64,000 nucleotides of DNA from Rotaria socialis (Eukaryota; Rotifera; Eurotatoria; Philodinida; Philodinidae), in the NCBI GenBank assembly GCA_905331475.1, contig CAJNYU010001035.1, positions 1 through 64,000 on the forward strand, written 5' to 3'. Within the stretch, counting starts at the first letter, position 1, and each line of letters starts with the position of its first letter. Below, in pieces: positions 57,575 to 64,000 of the stretch. The notes beneath the pieces are model-generated. The model did not search any database. It saw only the letters and a program-made list of their open reading frames with translations, and was not told the origin of the DNA. Made by a program: the position numbers and the translations under genes.

Positions 57575-60419
57575 AGAACATTTCAAATGTCATTTTATTC
57601 AAAAACATATTCCTTATAATCAAGAAATCGTATAGGCAGTTTTCTTCGTCTTTCTTTTCCAAGCCCGGTTCATTTTAGTCTTTCTCGTATTCAAAATTCG
57701 TTCAGATAGAGTTAGCCTTTACGTAGAACGTTAGCGCATGAACATTTTTTAAATCCGTCCTAAAGTTTAACAATATAGGAGGAAGAGATTCTGAGTTCAC
57801 ACTTCTTTGAGATTGTCATCCATAAAAAAAGTATTACGAAAAAATACCCAAACAGGAATCAAATTCCTCGAGTTTGATTCGAGCAATCTGTTTAATTGAA
57901 ATATTGTGTTGTATTCTGTGAGAAACCGAGTTAGAAAATATGTAGGCTTTTATTTTTACGCATATTTTACATTGTTTGACATCATTTTGTATTTATAAGG
58001 TGTTCTAAGTGACTTTATTGCATTGCTTGTGACTTCGAATTTTATTTTGAGTGAAACGTGATCTCCCTTAAAAATTAAAATTTTTTTCTATGAAACTATT
58101 TTTCCAACTATTTTCACAGAAAAATATCCTCATTTTTATTGTAACTTCTGCCTATCGGTTTTCGTCTATTAAAAATAAATCATTTTGTTCAACAGCAATT
58201 ACGTTTGTTCGATTATTCAGAACATTTATTTCCGATGTTAGATGAATTGTATCATTGCGGGTATTATTAATGAAAAAATCTACACCAATTCACGCAATAT
58301 CTATCGGCAAGCGTTACCTCTGTCTCATTCACGTATAACTAAAATAGAGGACACTATTGAATCTCTTTTATTGAAAGTGAATTCGAATTCTTTTTTTTAA
58401 TAATCAAAAATAAATGTACGAAAATTCATTCCAATTAAGTCATCAACAATCAGTTGACGACGATGCGTAAGTATGCATAGTTTGTTTGTTTTTGTAACAA
58501 TATTCTTCACTTGATTGGGCAATGAAGAACCAATCTGCGAAACCTAGCAGCACAATACATGATATATCTTGTTACTGCAGTAAAATGAGATTTTATTTTA
58601 TTTTTTTAAGATATATAGATATTCTTCTTAAATATAAAATAAATATAATTCTTTTTGCTTAACATACAAGCACCAATCATTGTCGCCTTTTGCCATTGAT
58701 AGATAGACATCAATATGAGAGAGAGTATGGCACTCTCTCATTCTCACTCTGTTCTTTTCTTATAATAATACATCAGTTGAGAGAGTCCTCCATAGGCAAG
58801 GTGAAACCATTTTGTCTAATCAAAAGTTTAGTTCAAAGCGTGTATCTCTCATAATTATATCTGATTTTTAAGATTGCCAATAAAATATTATATTACAGAT
58901 CGCCATTAACATTATAGTGCTTGACCATCCTTACATAGATTATTTCAAGTAAGATTTACACAGTACATTAGATGATAGCTTATTCATAAAAAAATCGAAC
59001 GACTCTTTTTTGGAATAAATTTTACTATGAGTGAAACCATAACTTTATGAATTTGTTTAGACATAGTTAATATACTTTCGTTTTTTAATTTGATTTTCTT
59101 CGTTCACATTAAAATAATTGCAAAAGAAACGTTTCAACGATTTTTAAGCTGATAGAGTGTGGTTAAGAAGTATGTAGAGAAGAATTATATACGATCGGTA
59201 AAAAAGACTTAATATGATGAGGTTGTAATACATCATGGGGAGACAAAGAAAAGTAAAGCGTTATATTTATCATAAAAAGAAGACAATATCAACGGTGTCT
59301 TTTAGATGAGTGTTGCCGTGGATTTAAATATTTTTATGATGGTCCACTATCTCTAGAGACCTGCAATTTGATATTTGTATAGAAAATAAATTTTATTTTA
59401 ATTTTACGAGAACCTACAAATATATTCAAGGGGAAGCAAACGCTTCAGAGTTTAAATAATATTAATTGTAGTTAGATATTGAATTTCTTATATTATATTG
59501 ATCGAATGCATTGCAAATCATATATGAAGGGACGACTATTCCGTTTAGATTTGTTAGCTTTTAGAAGTTATTAGTATTAATGAATTTTCTACGTTCAAAT
59601 TATACATTATGACAAGATTCTTGCGTGACTCACGCGGCAGGAGTCACATACCGTCGGCTAGCTACTGTTTTTTTCTTGTTCTTTACTCAAGTATGCTATA
59701 ATCATTTAAAGGAGTACAAGCACTTTTTGACTGCTACCATTTGTTGAATTTATAGACTTGATGAGATTTTTTACCCTTTATTTTTTTTACCCATAATAGT
59801 TATGTCTTCGAAATGTGCAGTTGGAAAATATCAACCCTGAAAGAGGTTACTAAGTGCATAGGTCTCGATGTACGAGAGACTAATTTTTATTCTCCTTGTA
59901 CGAACTTTTTATGTTAAATATCGTCAATTTTCAGCTCATTTCCCTGCGAAACATTCTTGAATCCAAATGTAAGAATAACTATTTTAAGTAAGAGGATTGT
60001 TTTTCAATTGTTCTTTCGTGACACTTAAAAAGTACCCGACTGAAAAAAACATCAGTAGATATGCGATAATGCCAACTTTTTCTTCAATGACGCATGGAAC
60101 TGACATTTAGCACGAAGGTTTTTGTAAAGAGAGTGAGGTCAAATAGTAGAAACATTGAAAACTTGCGTGCATCGAATATATTATCGTCCTACGGTTGTTT
60201 TTCGTTTCACCATTCCCAGCTTTCGACATTCAAGCAAGCGCATGTTACAAAACATTCACTACATAAATACCTAACCTGATATAAATATGATTGGCGTCTA
60301 TTAGTAGTTATAATAAGAAATTTAATACTTCATTTTTATTTCAGACAATTATTGTTTTTAATCAAGTAATATTGACCGGTTTTAAAAACTATTGTGTAAA
60401 AATTGAAGATCGAACAAAA
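57575..60419. other. Spacer between micro-exon genes B and C; no gene seen
   Basis: 2.8 kb AT-rich. A short exon-like piece at 58195-58270 (+) reads L-R-L-F-D-Y-S-E-H-L-F-P-M-L-D-E-L-Y to a stop after an AACAG; it is unsupported by neighbours. A GAGAGAGT / ACTCTCTC hairpin lies at 58722-58742. Confidence 0.4.
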
Positions 60420-62083
60420 ATGGCAAATTTCAATGGTAAGAATAAGGAACATGACATACATTTATCATCCGATAGTATTAACTAGATTCAGTTCTATTGT
60501 TTCAGACAATGAAATGAATCGACCGTTATTAGGGGGTGTCAATTTACAGTTTATTTTATTTAAATTTAACTTCGTGAAAAGTTAATTGAATTTAAAATAA
60601 AATTCTATAAAGTTAAATTTTTAATAAATTGTTTGGATGGATATTCATCATTGCTATGAGGAAAATACGTCACTTTAACCGTAGTAAATACTAAATGAGA
60701 GGAGAACCTAGTATTTTAGGTTGATATTTGTGCATAATAGCCAAAATTTCTCTACACATTATGCAAGATCTGTCATCTTTCTTCTTCAAAATGCCGGGAT
60801 ATTCAGAAAAATATATTTGATAGCACAATTCGTAGAAGAATGACTACCTCTAACTTTAGAAAACAGGAAACATACTCAAATTTGACTTGAAATAATCACA
60901 ATCAAGCCAAAAACTATGTTTATCTATTCATTTTGAAAATTTAATTAAATTTAAATTCCTTGAATTTAAATGTGACACCCCTAACCGTTAGCTAACCCAC
61001 GGTTATCGATTTTTTTGAAGAGTGAGAGTGGTTAAAAATTTGGCAGAAATTGAACGAAAAACGTTCTGTTGACGGATTTTTCGACAGCTTTTCTTTGATT
61101 TTCTGCCAAAAATTCCGCTAAAAGTCTGACAGGTTTTCAATTTTTGACAGGACTTATCCCCTCCCTAATCGGCAAGTCTGAGATAACCAAAATGATTCCA
61201 TCGGTATTTACGAAAAGATTATGAAGAATTTTTCAAACGCACAACTTTTTCATCTTTGTAGATTATGGACAACCTGCTGCAGATCTATTACGTATGAATG
61301 CAGGAAGAACAGCGCGTATGCTTTTTTCTTTGATTACGCGCTTGCTTTATTTTGTCATATTATAGGTGAACAAATCCATGATTCTGCAAGGATACTGTTT
61401 GATTATCGTGGCACAACAAGATTTGAACAAGAGTATTCAAACCGCATCGTATGCTTTTGGTTTTTTATTTTTCAACGGTATGCTTTATTATTGCTTTTTA
61501 GGCAAACATTCGCTTTTCAAATATATCTACGCCAGGTGAGACTTCAATACAATTATTTTCAGATTATTATTTTATTGATTCTTTTTTATTGCAGATTCTT
61601 TTCGTTCAAATCAAGCCGGAGAAGCTGAAGGTCATATTGCTCGTAAGTAGTAATTCTGAATTTCGAAAAAAATGCAATAATCTGATCTTTCTTTTTTATA
61701 TAGATCCACCTGCTGAAGTTTTAGCTGGTATGAGTAGCTCATTTGTAAGATATTTTTCATACACTTTAACATTCTATTTCTAGATACCAATGGAGATCGC
61801 TTAGAAATTGAAGATACACAACCTCATGATCTTGAGGCTATGATCGATTTAAATAATAACCAACCTCCAGCTTTTCTCATAAATCACGAAGATAATCACG
61901 TCAACGAAGACGCAACGTTATATAACATTGCGAATGAAAACGTCATTCCCATAGATCTGCAAATAGGTCAATAAATTCATTTCTTTTAATATTTTCTAGT
62001 AAAGAGTGTTTTTTATAGGAATAGGTCAAAATGTACAAATTCAAAACGATGGTGATGCACCTGAAGAGGCAAACGACGGTTAA
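60420..62083 (+). CDS. Micro-exon gene C: paralogue of gene B, about nine exons
   Basis: Proposed exons: 60420-60435, 60506-60535, 61262-61315, 61366-61448, 61502-61535, 61595-61642, 61704-61727, 61784-61966, 62019-62083. Introns are phase 1 except 61449-61501 (phase 0). Homology to gene B is clear: exon 3 (54 nt in both) reads Y-G-Q-P-A-A-D-L-L against Y-S-V-P-A-T-D-L-L; F-R-S-N-Q matches F-R-R-N-Q; and exon 8 has I-E-D-T-Q-P-H-D-L-E, L-N-N-N and V-N-E-D-A-T-L-Y against I-Q-D-T-R-A-H-D-Y-E, L-N-N-Y and I-N-E-D-A-T-L-Y. The membrane span of gene B is missing from this model. The first two exons are uncertain because a 456-bp MITE sits at the end of exon 2, and the donor used in the model lies inside the MITE end. 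The 3' half (61262-62083) is solid. Confidence 0.6.
60529..60984. mobile_element. 456-bp MITE inserted in exon 2 of micro-exon gene C
   Basis: The ends are TTAGGGGGTGTCAATTTA and, in reverse complement, TTAGGGGTGTCACATTTA. A perfect 6-bp repeat CCGTTA flanks it (60523-60528 and 60985-60990). Just inside both ends are AATTTAAA-rich inverted stretches. No coding capacity. The superfamily is not clear from the ends. Confidence 0.75.
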
Positions 62084-64000
62084 TTTTGTAAGTTCAATTA
62101 TATATCTCTTTTCTAACATAAACTGTTTATTTGCTATTCCTTGTTCTTTGATATGAATAAATATATACAATTTTTTTTGTCGTATTTAGAGTGATCAATT
62201 ATTTAGATATTAACAATTCTATAACACATTTCTACGCCAATGGAAGTTATTTGTAATCAGTTCGAAACAGACAAGTGGTAATTGATCAATTTGGTTTTTC
62301 TTCTAGTCGCCAACAAAACTTGATTTGATCAAGAAATTGGCAATTTGTTTTTTTCTCTTTTTCTAAACTCGGTGCATTTTCTGATATTGACATGACTTGA
62401 AAAGGACCACTTCTATTTCGATAGATTCCATTTCTCCTGAGATTTTTAATTGTATTTTAGAACAATTCTGTGTAGAATAGAATTTTTTTTTTCGTTTATT
62501 AGACTACAGCTTTAAAACTATATCAGTCAAATTATTAACAATGAAGATAGTTTCCGGTCATAAGCTATTCCTACTAATAATTAATAATAACCTATTTTAT
62601 TTATAATTTTCCACAATAGTCAATTTGATGCAAGAGCTACGTGCTACGAATGTGAACTCTAAGGATATCTATTTTAGCTTTGTATTTAAATCAAATTTTT
62701 AAATGTTATTGTTTACATGATACAGAATCAGGTTAAGATTGTTAAAAACGCCGTTTTACTTGCTTTAGACATAGTCTTTTGTTCGATGATTTGTTTTTTA
62801 ACAATTTTTGTTTATTTTTGGATATAGAGATGTTCCCGCATTTCAAGCCTCTTGACTAACCTACTTTTTGTATAACAAAACGTATTTTCATTAAAACACT
62901 AGTTCCATAAGAAAGCATTCTTGTTCGAAAATTAAAATAATAGGTTGTGTCATGAAGCATCGCTTATCGAACAGTTTTTAATTGAAGAGTGAAAGGATTT
63001 CTTTTTTGTTATTTTGACTAGTACACACCTTTTTCAGAAAATCTGTTTATGACAAATGAAAAGAAGTGTTGTTAATGTTTTTTTCTTTTTCTTCTTGTAA
63101 TTCTTTTGCGGTGTGTATGACAAAAAAAGCATTGTTTTTTATTTTTTTTTCTGTCTAAGAATAAAGATCAACATGGAATTAAAAATATACTCGGTGATAT
63201 TATGACTGTTTTTAAGTAGACAGTTGAATATGATTTATTAGCATTGACTACAGTCTACTATTTGAACCTATAAACTTTATTTCTTGGGTGTACTTGGTTG
63301 GTGACATTTTTGCTGGTTCTTGAAGGCATAACAGGAGGCGCGTATTCAAGTTCAGAATAACCCGTAGTTGATGATCACTTCAATCATACAGATCGATGGC
63401 AAAGTTGTTTTTGTAGAGAATTCTTTATTCGAATGACGGATTTTTTTTACATGTGATACATGGTAAATCGTGTATATTTGTATGTGTTAGAATGAATACT
63501 TATTTCTTTAGAATCAGCTGCTATAAGAAATTTTTTATTGATAATTGATTTATAGGTCGAATTATTATCAAAATTAAGCTTGGAAGTTTTTTTTTATTAG
63601 ATTGTATTCTAATTCATCATCGAAACATAAGAGAAGTGCTTTTCTCATTAACTTATCTCTTCTAAGATTAAATGCAAGGAGGAAAGAGTGCCTCCTGGAT
63701 CCTTGGATTCTGACGGCTCCTCATGGATCCTAGTGGATTCTGTGGATTCTACTGTCCATATAAAAATAAATAGGCATGAAACGAATTGATTTTCAAACTT
63801 AACGAAAAAAACTGCGTTAAATCAATACTTAACGAGGTTTAATGAAAAGCAATGCATGAAATTTCGTTATCTTCCACAAACTCGTGAAAATGAGTTAATG
63901 ACTTTTTAACAGTTACTGACGCGTCAACTATCACGAAAAATAGCATCTGTTTTCATGCGTGAAGTAATTTAACGCGTTTCTATGAATGTTTAGTTTTTAA
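62084..64000. other. Gene-free right end of the window
   Basis: AT-rich. A short imperfect repeat of GGATCC/TGGATTCT units lies at 63690-63755. No open frame, RNA gene or terminal repeat that I can support. Confidence 0.4.

Noticed and set aside
57850-57895. A TTCCTCGAGTTTGATTCGAG stretch resembling a tRNA T-arm
   Set aside because: No acceptor stem, D-arm or anticodon stem can be drawn around it.

Overview
The window is metazoan nuclear DNA, most probably from a bdelloid rotifer. It is AT-rich, with introns of about 50-60 bp, closely packed head-to-tail housekeeping genes and many degraded transposable elements. It carries gene families that are characteristically expanded in bdelloids: receiver-like/ADP-ribosyltransferase/TPR proteins, NHL-repeat proteins, intronless rhodopsin-type GPCRs, and a Ty3/gypsy element with an extra DEDDy-exonuclease ORF. 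The species assignment is inference; no rRNA or other marker lies in the window.

Layout. 1-1 kb: the end of a sulfotransferase-like gene (+) and a fragment of an ART-family gene (-). 1-6.5 kb: gene-poor, with a minisatellite at 2.27-2.79 kb and a 2.1 kb DNA element (4398-6512, 8-bp target duplication) that contains a transposase fragment and a nested MITE. 6.6-8.2 kb: a two-exon PrimPol gene (-). 8.77-9.03 kb: the last three exons of an RPA-like OB-fold gene (-), cut off by a Ty3/gypsy LTR retrotransposon (9031-17102, -). 17.1-20.1 kb: a tnp2-type transposase fragment split by a pogo/Tigger-like transposon (17533-20029) whose right end falls in an assembly gap. 20-25.6 kb: repeats, a GC-rich MITE and decayed coding pieces. 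25.6-26.2 kb: a TMEM272-like four-pass membrane protein (+). 27-29.8 kb: a decayed ART-TPR gene (-). 31.4-32.4 kb: a GPCR (-), flanked by two copies of a roughly 0.9 kb duplicated segment. A 1.1 kb non-autonomous hAT element (34900-36016) lies before the second copy.

37.9-44.0 kb is a tight co-oriented cluster: ACAT1 thiolase, DTD2 D-aminoacyl-tRNA deacylase and topoisomerase 3-alpha. The gaps are 102 and 48 bp, and the second carries a strong splice-acceptor signal, as in a trans-spliced operon. All splice junctions of these genes could be reconstructed with reading frame kept.

48.8-62.1 kb holds the most unusual content: three genes (+) of unknown function built from many very short exons, almost all separated by phase-1 introns, so nearly every internal exon is a multiple of 3. 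The second and third are clear paralogues. The first two encode acidic proteins with one hydrophobic membrane region. The architecture resembles the micro-exon genes of schistosomes, although no sequence relation is claimed. A MITE has inserted into the second exon of the third gene. The rest of 44-64 kb has no gene that I can support.
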